Below are positions 18,610 through 28,768 of a stretch of DNA of 64,000 nucleotides, one piece after another. The stretch spans positions 434,001 to 498,000 of the forward strand of contig NZ_JADNYL010000001.1 in NCBI RefSeq assembly GCF_017168195.1. Reading direction: 5' to 3'. The notes beneath the pieces were generated by a model, which was given only the letters and a program-made list of their open reading frames with translations, was not told where the DNA came from and did no database searches. A program made the translations under genes and the position numbers. The stretch comes from Thalassotalea sp. G2M2-11. Its GTDB lineage: Bacteria; Pseudomonadota; Gammaproteobacteria; Enterobacterales; Alteromonadaceae. Each line of letters begins with the position of its first letter. Within the stretch, counting starts at the first letter, position 1.

Positions 18610-20832
18610 ATGCAGGCATCTGAAGAAACAAACGATGATTTTTTGTTTATCGATGATAGTGATGAAGACGAGATTCTCGAAGACTCGAGCAATGATACAT
18701 GGAAAGTATTAATCGTTGATGATGATCCTGAGATCCATTCTGTGACGCAACTTGCTTTATCAGATTTAGTGGTATTAGGTAGACGGTTAGAATATTTCCA
18801 TGCTTACTCTGGACGCGATGCTTGTCAATTAATCGAACAACATGAAGATTTAGTTTTAGTATTACTCGATGTAGTAATGGAAACTGATGATGCTGGATTA
18901 AATGTTGTTAAACACATTCGTGATGAATTGGATCGTCAAGATATCCGTATCGTGCTCAGAACCGGGCAACCGGGTTATGCGCCTGAAGAAAGCGTTATCA
19001 AAGATTATGATATTAACGATTATAAAACCAAAACTGAACTAACCCGTCGAAAACTCGTTACCACTGTATTTGCTGCTATTCGTTCCTACCAACAAATAGA
19101 CACAGTGACTGAAAATAGAAAAGGTTTAGAGAAAATCATTTGCTCCGCAGCTGAGTTGTTAGAATTACACTCCGTTGATGAATATGCGGAAGGGGTACTG
19201 AAGCAGTTAAGTGCGTTAAGTGATTGTGAGTCAGGTGTTTTTTGTGCTCGTGGCCAAGGTATTATCGAGGGGGCGGATGATTTAAGTCTTTATGTTTTAG
19301 GACAACAAGGTTTTTCATCTGTACTGAATCATCAAAAAGTAGATATGCTTGCTAACGAAACAATACAGCAACAAGTGACTAGTTGTTTCCAGAAAAAACA
19401 GCATATTTTTGATACAGACAGTGTGAGCTTGTATTTATCCAGTGGCGGTTATCGCGCCGTTATTCACTTGGTATTAAAAACGGCCTTAACCGATACCCAA
19501 AAACAATTAATTGAAGTATTCATGACCAATATTGCGACGGGTTATGAAAATGTACACTTGTTTCAAAAGTTAAGCGATGCCGCCTATAAAGACTGGTTAA
19601 CAGACTTACCCAATCGCTTAGAATTTGTGAATTTATTAGATAATTTTGCGCAAAGTGATAATACAGAACTTGTCGCGGGTTTAATCGATATTAATCACTT
19701 CAGCGATATTAACGATGGTCTAGGGCAAGATTTAGGTAACCAATTGTTGATGGCTGTGACTAGCCGAATGAAAGCGATGGGTGAACAATGTCAGTTTGCT
19801 CGAGTGGGTGCCGATGTTTTCGGTATTATCGGTACAAAAGACAAAGTTAACCCAGAAAAATTAAGTTTGTTATTTAATAAACCATTCTCTGCTGGTGAAC
19901 AACATTTACCGATTAATGCATGCTTTGGTTTGTGTGAAAAAGCAGATGCTGGTTCGCGCGGTGTTAATGTATTAAATCAAATTAATATTGCATTGAACTT
20001 AGCGAAGAAAAATAACCAAGAGCACTTTGTTTATTACAAGCAAGAGATGGAAGAAAAAACACTGTGGCGTTTGGGGATGATCCGTCAATTGCGCACAGAC
20101 TTTGCCGAAAATCGCTTAGAGCTATGGTATCAACCACAATTAAACTTGCAAACCGGTAAAGTGATTGGTGCTGAAGCGCTGTTAAGATGGCGTACCGCAG
20201 ATGGCCAATTTGTTTCGCCAGGGGTATTTATTCCATTAGCCGAATATTCAGGGTTAATTATTGAAATTGGTGATTGGGTGATCAACCAGGCCTGTCAACA
20301 AATCAAAACGCTTGAGCAAGAGTCTTTTGATGATGTGGGAATTTCAGTGAATGTGTCAATTCCACAGTTTAGGCGAGAGAACTTCGTTGATAGCATCATC
20401 GACGCTACTGTCAGGCATAAAGTGTTACCGAATAAGTTAGAGCTGGAAATCACTGAAAATATCTTAATGGATGAACCTCAGGTTGTTATTGATGCGTTAG
20501 TTAAGTTAAAGCAACAAGGTATTAGTATCGCGTTAGATGATTTTGGTACTGGCTACTCATCACTGAGTTATTTGCAGAAATTGCCATTAGATAGACTTAA
20601 AGTTGATCGTTCATTTGTTACTGATATAACAAAACCAGGACAGGCTATTATTGCTGATACTATCATCAATTTAGGTAAGCAAATGAACTTGAAAGTGATT
20701 GCTGAAGGGATTGAAGAAGAAGAGCAGCAAGCACATTTGAAAGCGCAAAATTGCGATGAAGTACAAGGTTTCTTTTACGCGAAACCTATGCCGGCAGATG
20801 AGTTTTTAGCTTTCTTAAAAGCAAATGAATAA
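18610..20832 (+). CDS. REC-DUF3369-GGDEF-EAL response regulator (c-di-GMP phosphodiesterase)
   Basis: A 740-residue cytoplasmic protein. A receiver domain (about residues 33-160) has VLIVDDDPEIH and the likely phosphoacceptor Asp in VLLLDVVME. A DUF3369-like sensor segment follows (about 190-320). The GGDEF domain is degenerate: RVGADVFG replaces the active motif at about residue 398. The EAL domain is intact, with EALLRW at about residue 520, EITENILM and DDFGTGYSSL. It should therefore hydrolyse c-di-GMP under control of an unlinked histidine kinase. The start at ATG 18610 follows GAGGA; a TTG at 18586 is less likely. A terminator follows. Confidence 0.88.
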   Translation: MQASEETNDDFLFIDDSDEDEILEDSSNDTWKVLIVDDDPEIHSVTQLALSDLVVLGRRLEYFHAYSGRDACQLIEQHEDLVLVLLDVVMETDDAGLNVVKHIRDELDRQDIRIVLRTGQPGYAPEESVIKDYDINDYKTKTELTRRKLVTTVFAAIRSYQQIDTVTENRKGLEKIICSAAELLELHSVDEYAEGVLKQLSALSDCESGVFCARGQGIIEGADDLSLYVLGQQGFSSVLNHQKVDMLANETIQQQVTSCFQKKQHIFDTDSVSLYLSSGGYRAVIHLVLKTALTDTQKQLIEVFMTNIATGYENVHLFQKLSDAAYKDWLTDLPNRLEFVNLLDNFAQSDNTELVAGLIDINHFSDINDGLGQDLGNQLLMAVTSRMKAMGEQCQFARVGADVFGIIGTKDKVNPEKLSLLFNKPFSAGEQHLPINACFGLCEKADAGSRGVNVLNQINIALNLAKKNNQEHFVYYKQEMEEKTLWRLGMIRQLRTDFAENRLELWYQPQLNLQTGKVIGAEALLRWRTADGQFVSPGVFIPLAEYSGLIIEIGDWVINQACQQIKTLEQESFDDVGISVNVSIPQFRRENFVDSIIDATVRHKVLPNKLELEITENILMDEPQVVIDALVKLKQQGISIALDDFGTGYSSLSYLQKLPLDRLKVDRSFVTDITKPGQAIIADTIINLGKQMNLKVIAEGIEEEEQQAHLKAQNCDEVQGFFYAKPMPADEFLAFLKANE

Positions 20833-20859
20833 CACTAAATAATAACGTTATTGAGTAAA

Positions 20860-20886
20860 AAAAACTGAGCTATGCTCAGTTTTTTG
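20860..20886. terminator. Bidirectional terminator
   Basis: Stem ACTGAGC/GCTCAGT with a TAT loop, an A-run before it and a T-run after it. It separates the EAL gene from the convergent MFS gene. Confidence 0.87.
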
Positions 20887-20916
20887 TTTTTAGTTTAACA
20901 AAACAAGCATGAGGAG

Positions 20917-22110
20917 TTATGTCGAGCTGAGGTTCATATTTTCATGCTTGCGCAGTTCCACTCCTTGCATCGGATGGCGCGGAATTTGAGAGGAAAGTAA
21001 CAACGAGCAAGCAGCAAAACCAGCACCAATGTAAAATACTAGTGATGAGTCTACTAACCATACCATGCCAAGTAACACAGGAATAATAACGGCGGCAATA
21101 TGGTTGATTGAAAAGCTGACGCCTGCACTGGCCGCAATATCTTCAGGTTTAGCGATTTTTTGAAAGTAGGTTTTTATCGCAATGGCCAGCGCGAAAAATA
21201 AATGATCGACTACGTATAAAATGGCAGCAAAAGTGGCGTTCTCAGCTAAGCCATAGGCAATAAATAAGGTGATAAGGCCGATATATTCAAATCTAAGCAC
21301 TTTACGCTCACCAATTATGCCAATTAATTTACCAATGCGAGCTGCAAACAGCCAATTGAAAATGTAGTTAATTAAAAATAAAGCGCTGATGTCAGCCACG
21401 CTATAGTGAAATTTTTCTACCATTAAAAACCCTGCGAATACTACAAATATTTGTCGGCGAGCGCCGCTAAAAAATGTTAATGCGTAAAACAGCCAATAGC
21501 GTTTTCGCAGGATCAATTTTTTTTCCTGTTCGGCTTTAATTGGAAATTGCTTAAATGAAATCGCTAATAGAAATGTCAGTATTAATGCTAAGCCGCCAAA
21601 TAAAGTGTAGGTGGCTTGATAAGACCAAGATAGCCATTCCATTAATAGCCAAATACTGCCGAAGGCCAGCAGTGAAGCAGCGGATTTAACCGATAATAAA
21701 CGCCCTAAAAAGTGGGCGGTGTGTTCTTTATCAATCCATTGTAATGTTAGTGATTGATTGACTGTTTCAAAATAATGAAAACCAACTGACATGATCACTG
21801 TGGTGATATATAAACCAATTGCAGACGGAAAATAACCGGTAATGGCTACGCCGAAAGCCGTGATGCCTAACGCAAGCAAAGCGAGTTTTTGCTCTTTAAT
21901 GAACAACATGACATAGATTGCCGTGAAGGCTAAAAAACCTGGTACTTCTCGTAAACTCTGTAAAATTCCTATTTCAGCACCAGTGAACTGCGCCTTTTCA
22001 ATTACGAAGTTATTTAACAGTGCCATCCAGACTGAAAAAACTAACGGCATGATAAAAGCCATCGCAAGTAATAAAGTTTCTGGTGTGTGCATTTTGGTTG
22101 GCATTTTCAT
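20917..22110 (-). CDS. MFS transporter
   Basis: A 397-residue protein with about twelve hydrophobic segments in two groups of six. The first helix is LLLAMAFIMPLVFSVWMALL and a charged central loop (residues about 190-205, KQFPIKAEQEKK) divides the halves. No substrate signature is recognised, and it has no linked partner or regulator. The start MKMPTKMHT at 22110 has an in-frame downstream Met at residue 3, so the exact start is uncertain. It faces fadB divergently. It is probably an inner membrane permease of unknown cargo. Confidence 0.75.
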   Translation of the reverse strand: MKMPTKMHTPETLLLAMAFIMPLVFSVWMALLNNFVIEKAQFTGAEIGILQSLREVPGFLAFTAIYVMLFIKEQKLALLALGITAFGVAITGYFPSAIGLYITTVIMSVGFHYFETVNQSLTLQWIDKEHTAHFLGRLLSVKSAASLLAFGSIWLLMEWLSWSYQATYTLFGGLALILTFLLAISFKQFPIKAEQEKKLILRKRYWLFYALTFFSGARRQIFVVFAGFLMVEKFHYSVADISALFLINYIFNWLFAARIGKLIGIIGERKVLRFEYIGLITLFIAYGLAENATFAAILYVVDHLFFALAIAIKTYFQKIAKPEDIAASAGVSFSINHIAAVIIPVLLGMVWLVDSSLVFYIGAGFAACSLLLSSQIPRHPMQGVELRKHENMNLSST

Positions 22111-22244
22111 ATATAAGAGCTAATTTAAGGTGAAGTTACTTTTTCTATTCCCAGTTTAACACGTTTTATCAAGGGATTATGTAGTGTTGTCAATAGAACT
22201 ATTTCGCTCATTTTGAGCAAATATTTAAAAATTAATACACCTAA

Positions 22245-22262
22245 TTAAAACACTTGTTTAAA
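22245..22262. promoter_or_regulatory. Candidate PsrA-type operator before fadBA
   Basis: TTAAAACACTTGTTTAA has the AAAC-N4-GTTT symmetry described for PsrA-type fatty acid regulators. It lies about 95 bases upstream of the fadB start, next to AT-rich promoter-like sequence. The regulator itself is not in this window. Confidence 0.35.
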
Positions 22263-22355
22263 AAATTTGCTTTTCAATTTCATTCAAGGCACACTCAATC
22301 GACTATTATTAAAAAACACAATTGTTCACCCTACATTTAATTGAGGAGACTAGGC

Positions 22356-24515
22356 ATGTTATTTCAAGGCAAAAGCCTTTCTGCCGAGCTATTGGATAAC
22401 GGTATTGTCGAATTTAAATTCGATGCCGAAGGTTCAGTAAATAAGTTTGATCAGGAAACGTTTAAAGAATACAGAGCAGTCATTGCAGCAATTAAGGATT
22501 GCAGCGATGCTAAAGGTGTTTTAGTAACATCAGGTAAATCTAGCTTTATTGTTGGTGCTGATATTACTGAATTTTTGGATATGTTCAAAAAGCCAAAAGA
22601 AGAGTTGATCCCTTGGATTAAAGAAGGCTCTGATGTATTTGACTCATTTGAAGATTTAGACATACCAACGGTAGTTGCCTTAAATGGTTTTGCTCTAGGT
22701 GGCGGCTGTGAAATGAGTTTAGCCTGTGATTATCGTATTGCCGATACTAGCTGCTCAATCGGCTTACCCGAAGTAAAATTAGGCTTAATGCCTGGCTTTG
22801 GTGGTACCGTTCGTTTACCTCGTTTAATTGGTGCAGATAATGCCATTGAATGGATGTCAACAGGTAAAGCCCATAAGCCAGAACAAGCGATGGCTGTCGG
22901 TGTGTTAGATGCGGTCGTAGCGCCAGAAGATTTACGTGATGCGGCCTTAAAGATGTTGCAACAAGCCATCGATGGCAAGCTAGATTGGCGCGCCAAGCGT
23001 CAGCCAAAACTTGAACCATTAAAGCTGTCGCCTACTGAAACGGTAATGACGTTTAGTACTTGTAAAGGCATGATAGCAGCTAAAGCTGGTAAGCATTATC
23101 CAGCACCAATGGCGACGGTTAATACCATTGAAGCGGCGGCAGGTTTAGATCGTACCGGCGCTATGAAATTAGAAAATGAAGGCTTTGCTGAACTGGCTAA
23201 AACAGATGCGGCCACCGCACAGATTGGTTTATTTTTAGCGGATCAAGTGGTGAAAGGCAAAGCGAAAAAAGCCAGCAAAATGGCGACTAAATCGGTAGAC
23301 AGAGCTGCCGTACTTGGCGCAGGCATAATGGGTGGCGGAATAGCCTACCAATCTGCCTATAAAGGCACGCCGATTGTGATGAAAGATATCAACAATGAAG
23401 CGCTTGATTTAGGATTAACCACTGCTGCAGGTATTTTATCTAAATTGGCAGACCGTGGACGTATTAACGCTAAGAAGATGGCGGGTGTATTAAACAATAT
23501 TACGCCAACACTGAGCTACGATAGTGTCAAAGACGTTGACGTAGTTGTTGAAGCGGTTGTGGAGAACCCTAAAGTCAAAGCCTCGGTATTAGCTGAAGTT
23601 GAAAGCTATGTGAGTGATGATGCTATTGTTACTTCGAACACATCAACCATTTCAATTGATTTACTTGCCCAAAGTGTAAAACGTAAAGATAAATTCTGCG
23701 GGATGCACTTTTTCAACCCTGTGCATAAAATGCCATTAGTTGAAGTGATCCGTGGTAAAGAGACCTCTGATGAAACGGTTGCTGCAGTAGTGGCTTATGC
23801 TGCTAAAATGGGAAAATCTCCCATTGTCGTCAATGATTGCCCTGGCTTTTATATCAACCGTGTTTTATTCCCATACTTAGCTGGTTTTAGCCAATTAGTT
23901 CTTGAAGGTGCTGATTTTGCTGCTGTTGATAAAGTGATGGAAAAACAATTTGGTTGGCCAATGGGTCCTGCCTACTTATTAGATGTTGTCGGCATTGATA
24001 CTGCCGATCATTGTACAGGCGTGATGTCAGAAGGCTTCCCAACTCGCATGGGTAAAATAGCTAATGACCCTGTGAGTTCTCTGTATCAAGCTAACCGTTT
24101 GGGACAGAAAAATGGCTCGGGCTTCTTTGACTATGGTAAAGATAAGCGTGGCAAGCCAACTAAGGTGGCAGCTCAAGCGGCCTATGATTTATTTAATATT
24201 GAGCATCAAACATTTGAAGCCGATGAAATCATTGCTCGTTTAATGATCCCTATGGTGAATGAAGTAATTCGCTGTTTAGAAGAAGGAGTGGTTGATAGCG
24301 CTGCTGAAGCCGACATGGGCTTGATTTATGGTTTAGGATTCCCTCCGTTCAGAGGTGGTCCGATTCGCTATCTTGAAACCTTAGGATTAGAGAACTTTAT
24401 TGCCATGGCTGATAAATATGCTCACCTAGGTGAGATTTATCAAGTAACTGATGGTCTGCGTGAAATGGCAGCATCAGGCAAGTCTTATTTTTCTACAGAT
24501 GTTAAAAAAGCTTAG
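22356..24515 (+). CDS. fadB: FadB, fatty acid oxidation complex alpha subunit
   Basis: Bifunctional enoyl-CoA hydratase and 3-hydroxyacyl-CoA dehydrogenase of beta-oxidation, 719 residues. Hydratase catalytic Glu119 and Glu139 are present with the same numbering as in E. coli (GGGCEM and GLPEVK). The NAD-binding motif [13 protein letters not shown] lies near residue 318, and the dehydrogenase active site is [14 protein letters not shown]. The start at 22356 is preceded by GAGGAG; a frame extending to 22341 has no better site. It is followed 9 bases later by fadA, the usual fadBA operon. The complex is soluble and acts in the cytoplasm. Confidence 0.96.
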   Translation: MLFQGKSLSAELLDNGIVEFKFDAEGSVNKFDQETFKEYRAVIAAIKDCSDAKGVLVTSGKSSFIVGADITEFLDMFKKPKEELIPWIKEGSDVFDSFEDLDIPTVVALNGFALGGGCEMSLACDYRIADTSCSIGLPEVKLGLMPGFGGTVRLPRLIGADNAIEWMSTGKAHKPEQAMAVGVLDAVVAPEDLRDAALKMLQQAIDGKLDWRAKRQPKLEPLKLSPTETVMTFSTCKGMIAAKAGKHYPAPMATVNTIEAAAGLDRTGAMKLENEGFAELAKTDAATAQIGLFLADQVVKGKAKKASKMATKSVDRAAVLGAGIMGGGIAYQSAYKGTPIVMKDINNEALDLGLTTAAGILSKLADRGRINAKKMAGVLNNITPTLSYDSVKDVDVVVEAVVENPKVKASVLAEVESYVSDDAIVTSNTSTISIDLLAQSVKRKDKFCGMHFFNPVHKMPLVEVIRGKETSDETVAAVVAYAAKMGKSPIVVNDCPGFYINRVLFPYLAGFSQLVLEGADFAAVDKVMEKQFGWPMGPAYLLDVVGIDTADHCTGVMSEGFPTRMGKIANDPVSSLYQANRLGQKNGSGFFDYGKDKRGKPTKVAAQAAYDLFNIEHQTFEADEIIARLMIPMVNEVIRCLEEGVVDSAAEADMGLIYGLGFPPFRGGPIRYLETLGLENFIAMADKYAHLGEIYQVTDGLREMAASGKSYFSTDVKKA

Positions 24516-25688
<1,173 letters not shown>

Positions 25689-25710
25689 TGCCGAACTAAA
25701 TGTCAGTAAG

Positions 25711-25738
25711 AAGCCCACTTCGGTGGGCTTTTTTTTTG
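25711..25738 (+). terminator. Terminator after fadA
   Basis: Perfect 8-bp stem AAGCCCAC/GTGGGCTT with a TTCG tetraloop and nine or more T, 22 bases after the fadA stop. Confidence 0.93.
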
Positions 25739-25992
25739 TCAAAAATTCTTTGAGAATAGCTCTAATAATCATGGGTGATTTAACGAACGATTTGATTTGT
25801 GTTGATAGTAGTTTTTTTTCTTACTATTGGATAAGGGGTCTTGTTATTTCCATTTAGCTGCTGATTTTTTTAATTATTTATTGGTTTTGTATGAATTTAT
25901 GCCGTTGTTACGTTATAGTAGGAAATAAATATAATTAGAGTACTAAAAGTACCATATCAAATAAATTAATAATGATTTAAGGGAAATTTATT
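25739..25992 (+). other. AT-rich promoter region of the TonB receptor
   Basis: About 250 bases very rich in A and T with no open frame worth calling. It should hold the promoter of the TonB receptor gene. A ribosome binding site (AAGGGAAA) precedes the start. I could not recognise a Fur box or another named operator. Confidence 0.4.
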
Positions 25993-28647
25993 ATGAAACT
26001 AACTAAGTTGCACTGTGCTGTATTGTCAGCTATAGCAGCGTCAGGCTCTATTTATGCAGAAGAAGTTAGCAAAAAAGATAAAGCAACCATTGAAGTGATT
26101 GAAGTTACTGCAACGAAACGTGCCGAATCTATTCAAGAAGTGCCAGTGACGGTCACCGCGTTAACTGGCGATAGTTTAGAAACACTGGGTGTCTCTAATT
26201 TTGATGAGTACGTTGAGTTCTTACCTAATGTGGTTTTCCAAGGCACAGGCCCAGGACAAAATGAAATTTATATTCGCGGTGCGGCAACGACACAAACGAA
26301 TATCAGTGTGTCATCAGTACAAGCATTGCAACCTTCAGTGGCTTTTTATTTAGATGAGCAACCGGTTTCGATGCAAGGTCGTAACTTAGATATTTATGCC
26401 ACAGATGTCGAACGGGTAGAAGTATTACCTGGGCCGCAAGGGACACTGTTTGGTGCTAGCTCTCAATCAGGTACCGTTCGTTTAATTACTAACAAACCGA
26501 ACCATGACGGTTTTGCTGTTGGGTTTGATTCCAGCATCAGTTCAACCTCTGGTGGTGATATGAGCAACTCTGTTGAAGCTTATGTCAATATGTCATTATC
26601 GGATGATTTGGCGGTGCGCGTTGCGACTTATAATGATACTCAAGGTGGTTGGATTGATAATGTACTAAATGTACCCGGTGATGGTGGTTACATTGGTAGC
26701 GCGGAAGTGATCAGTCGAATCTCAGGAGGGGCATTAACTAACCCTGAAGATGTACCAGTGACCTCACCAAGAAATGATTCATTAGTGGAAGAAAACTTTA
26801 ACACGGCTAATTACGCTGGTGCGCGTTTTGGTTTGTCTTATTTAATTAATGATGAGTGGGAATTGTTGGTACAACATACTCAACAATCACTTGAAACAGA
26901 AGGGGTGTTTGCTTATGACCCTAACCTTGAAGGTGAATCATCGACTAACCGTTTTACGCCAGAAGATAATCGTGATGACTTTGGCTTAACGACCTGGACC
27001 TTAGAAGGTCGTTTAGAACAGCTTGAGCTAGTCTATACGGGTGGCTACTTAGACAGAGAAATAGACTCAACCATTGATTACACGGGTTATACCAATGGTG
27101 GTTCTTTTTCTGCCTATTACGTCTGTAGCTATTGGGGCGCTCCAGAAGCTCAAGAATGTTTAGATCCAACGAAGTTTTATAAGGAACATACCGACACTTC
27201 ACGTATTACCCATGAACTTCGTATGAATACCTCAATGGATAATGACTGGCGAGTCACTGCTGGTGTGTTTTATGATTCACAAGAATTAGCCACGGTTGGT
27301 TTATTTAACATTGCTAACACGGATTTACCTCATTTTAGTAATCTAGAAAGAACGCTTGTCGGTAACGAAGGCACTAACAGTGGTGAAGGCCCATTTTCTG
27401 CTGAATATAGCTTTGTGAATGATATCACTCATACTATTGATCAAATCGCACTATTTGGCCAAGTTGAGTTTGATTTAACCGATACGGTGACAGCAAGCTT
27501 AGGTGCTCGTTGGTACCAGATTGATGATATTTATAAAGGTTCAACAACGACCGCAGATGTCAGTGGACGATTACGTGCCTTTGGAGATGGTAGTGATGCT
27601 GCCTTAACCGAATTTTTTGGCGAAGATGAGGCGCAAGCCATTCAAGAAGCGATTGCGAATGGACAATTAGACACGAGTCTGTTGGATAGCGACGGTACGC
27701 TAACAGTTGATGACACCATTTTTAAAGCATCTCTCGACTGGAAGGTGTCAGATGAAGTGATGGTGTTTGCATCTTATTCAGAAGGTTTTAGACCTCCAGT
27801 GACTAACCGCGTTGGTGGTGGACAGGCCAAAGTTCAGGAAGGGGCATTTGATGGCTTCCGTATTCCAGTGTATTCGACTACAGATAGTTTGGATAATATT
27901 GAACTTGGTTTAAAATCAACATTGTTTGATCAAAGCCTGCGCTTTAATGCCACGGCGTACTATTCAAAAATATCTGATTTACAAACGTCACGGTTTGACC
28001 CAACCAATATTAGTTTCTTAGTGTTTACCGATAATGTCGGTGATGCAGAAATTAGAGGTATTGATGGTGACTTTAGTTGGGCAGCAACTGAAGATCTAAT
28101 CATTTCAGGTGCGTTTAGTTTCCTTGATACAGAGTTAACGTCAATTAATGCTGAACTAGATGGGATTGCACCACCGGTTGGTAGTCGATTACCTTACTCA
28201 GCTGAGTTCTCTGGTAATTTACAAGCACGTTATTTCTATCATATCAAAGGAGATATGACAGGCTATATTAATGGTTCTATTAGTTATACCGGGGAAAGAT
28301 TCACAGGTATGACAATGGCAGCATTTGTGCAGGAAGATGCGACTAACTTGATCTACGGTACAGGCTCTGGCATCAGCATTAAGAAAGAAGCGGATGTTTA
28401 TACCGGTGTTAATTACACTGATAGAAATGGTCAAACATTTGCAGGTGGCCGTTATATCCAAGACAGTTACGTGCTTGCAAATTTAAGCTTTGGTGTCACC
28501 AACGAAGAATGGAAAGCTGAATTGTTTATTGATAACTTGACCGATGAAAGCGCAACTTTATATGTTGATATGCAACAATTCACACCTAAAGTTGTAACAA
28601 ATCGTCCTCGTACGATTGGCTTAAGATTTTCGTATGATTTTTATTAA
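25993..28647 (+). CDS. TonB-dependent receptor
   Basis: Outer membrane receptor of 884 residues for active uptake of a large ligand. A signal peptide (MKLTKLHCAVLSAIAASGSIYA) is followed by a TonB-box-like IEVIEVTATKR near residues 33-43. The plug domain contains VPVTVTAL, YIRGAA and VERVEVLPGPQGTLFGA (about residues 135-155). The rest is a 22-strand barrel ending SYDFY with a terminal aromatic residue. The next gene is a TPR-sulfotransferase, a pairing common in marine proteobacteria. The substrate is not indicated; siderophore, polysaccharide or other ligands are possible. Confidence 0.9.
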   Translation: MKLTKLHCAVLSAIAASGSIYAEEVSKKDKATIEVIEVTATKRAESIQEVPVTVTALTGDSLETLGVSNFDEYVEFLPNVVFQGTGPGQNEIYIRGAATTQTNISVSSVQALQPSVAFYLDEQPVSMQGRNLDIYATDVERVEVLPGPQGTLFGASSQSGTVRLITNKPNHDGFAVGFDSSISSTSGGDMSNSVEAYVNMSLSDDLAVRVATYNDTQGGWIDNVLNVPGDGGYIGSAEVISRISGGALTNPEDVPVTSPRNDSLVEENFNTANYAGARFGLSYLINDEWELLVQHTQQSLETEGVFAYDPNLEGESSTNRFTPEDNRDDFGLTTWTLEGRLEQLELVYTGGYLDREIDSTIDYTGYTNGGSFSAYYVCSYWGAPEAQECLDPTKFYKEHTDTSRITHELRMNTSMDNDWRVTAGVFYDSQELATVGLFNIANTDLPHFSNLERTLVGNEGTNSGEGPFSAEYSFVNDITHTIDQIALFGQVEFDLTDTVTASLGARWYQIDDIYKGSTTTADVSGRLRAFGDGSDAALTEFFGEDEAQAIQEAIANGQLDTSLLDSDGTLTVDDTIFKASLDWKVSDEVMVFASYSEGFRPPVTNRVGGGQAKVQEGAFDGFRIPVYSTTDSLDNIELGLKSTLFDQSLRFNATAYYSKISDLQTSRFDPTNISFLVFTDNVGDAEIRGIDGDFSWAATEDLIISGAFSFLDTELTSINAELDGIAPPVGSRLPYSAEFSGNLQARYFYHIKGDMTGYINGSISYTGERFTGMTMAAFVQEDATNLIYGTGSGISIKKEADVYTGVNYTDRNGQTFAGGRYIQDSYVLANLSFGVTNEEWKAELFIDNLTDESATLYVDMQQFTPKVVTNRPRTIGLRFSYDFY

Positions 28648-28672
28648 GCTGTAGTTAACAATAATGCTGTGC

Positions 28673-28707
28673 AAAGCCGCTTGATATTTGTATCAAGCGG
28701 CTTTTTC
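28673..28707 (+). terminator. Terminator after the TonB receptor
   Basis: A 14-bp stem (AAAGCCGCTTGATA with its complement) followed by T-rich sequence, 25 bases after the receptor stop. Some read-through could still serve the downstream sulfotransferase gene. Confidence 0.88.
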
Positions 28708-28768
28708 TTGATACAGTGTTCACTCTTGCAGCTCGTCGCTATTTCTATCATTTTATGGAGCTAAATCG

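Noticed and set aside
22730-23019. Open frames on the minus strand inside fadB
   Set aside because: They mirror the strong codon pattern of fadB, have no ribosome binding site and no recognisable protein.
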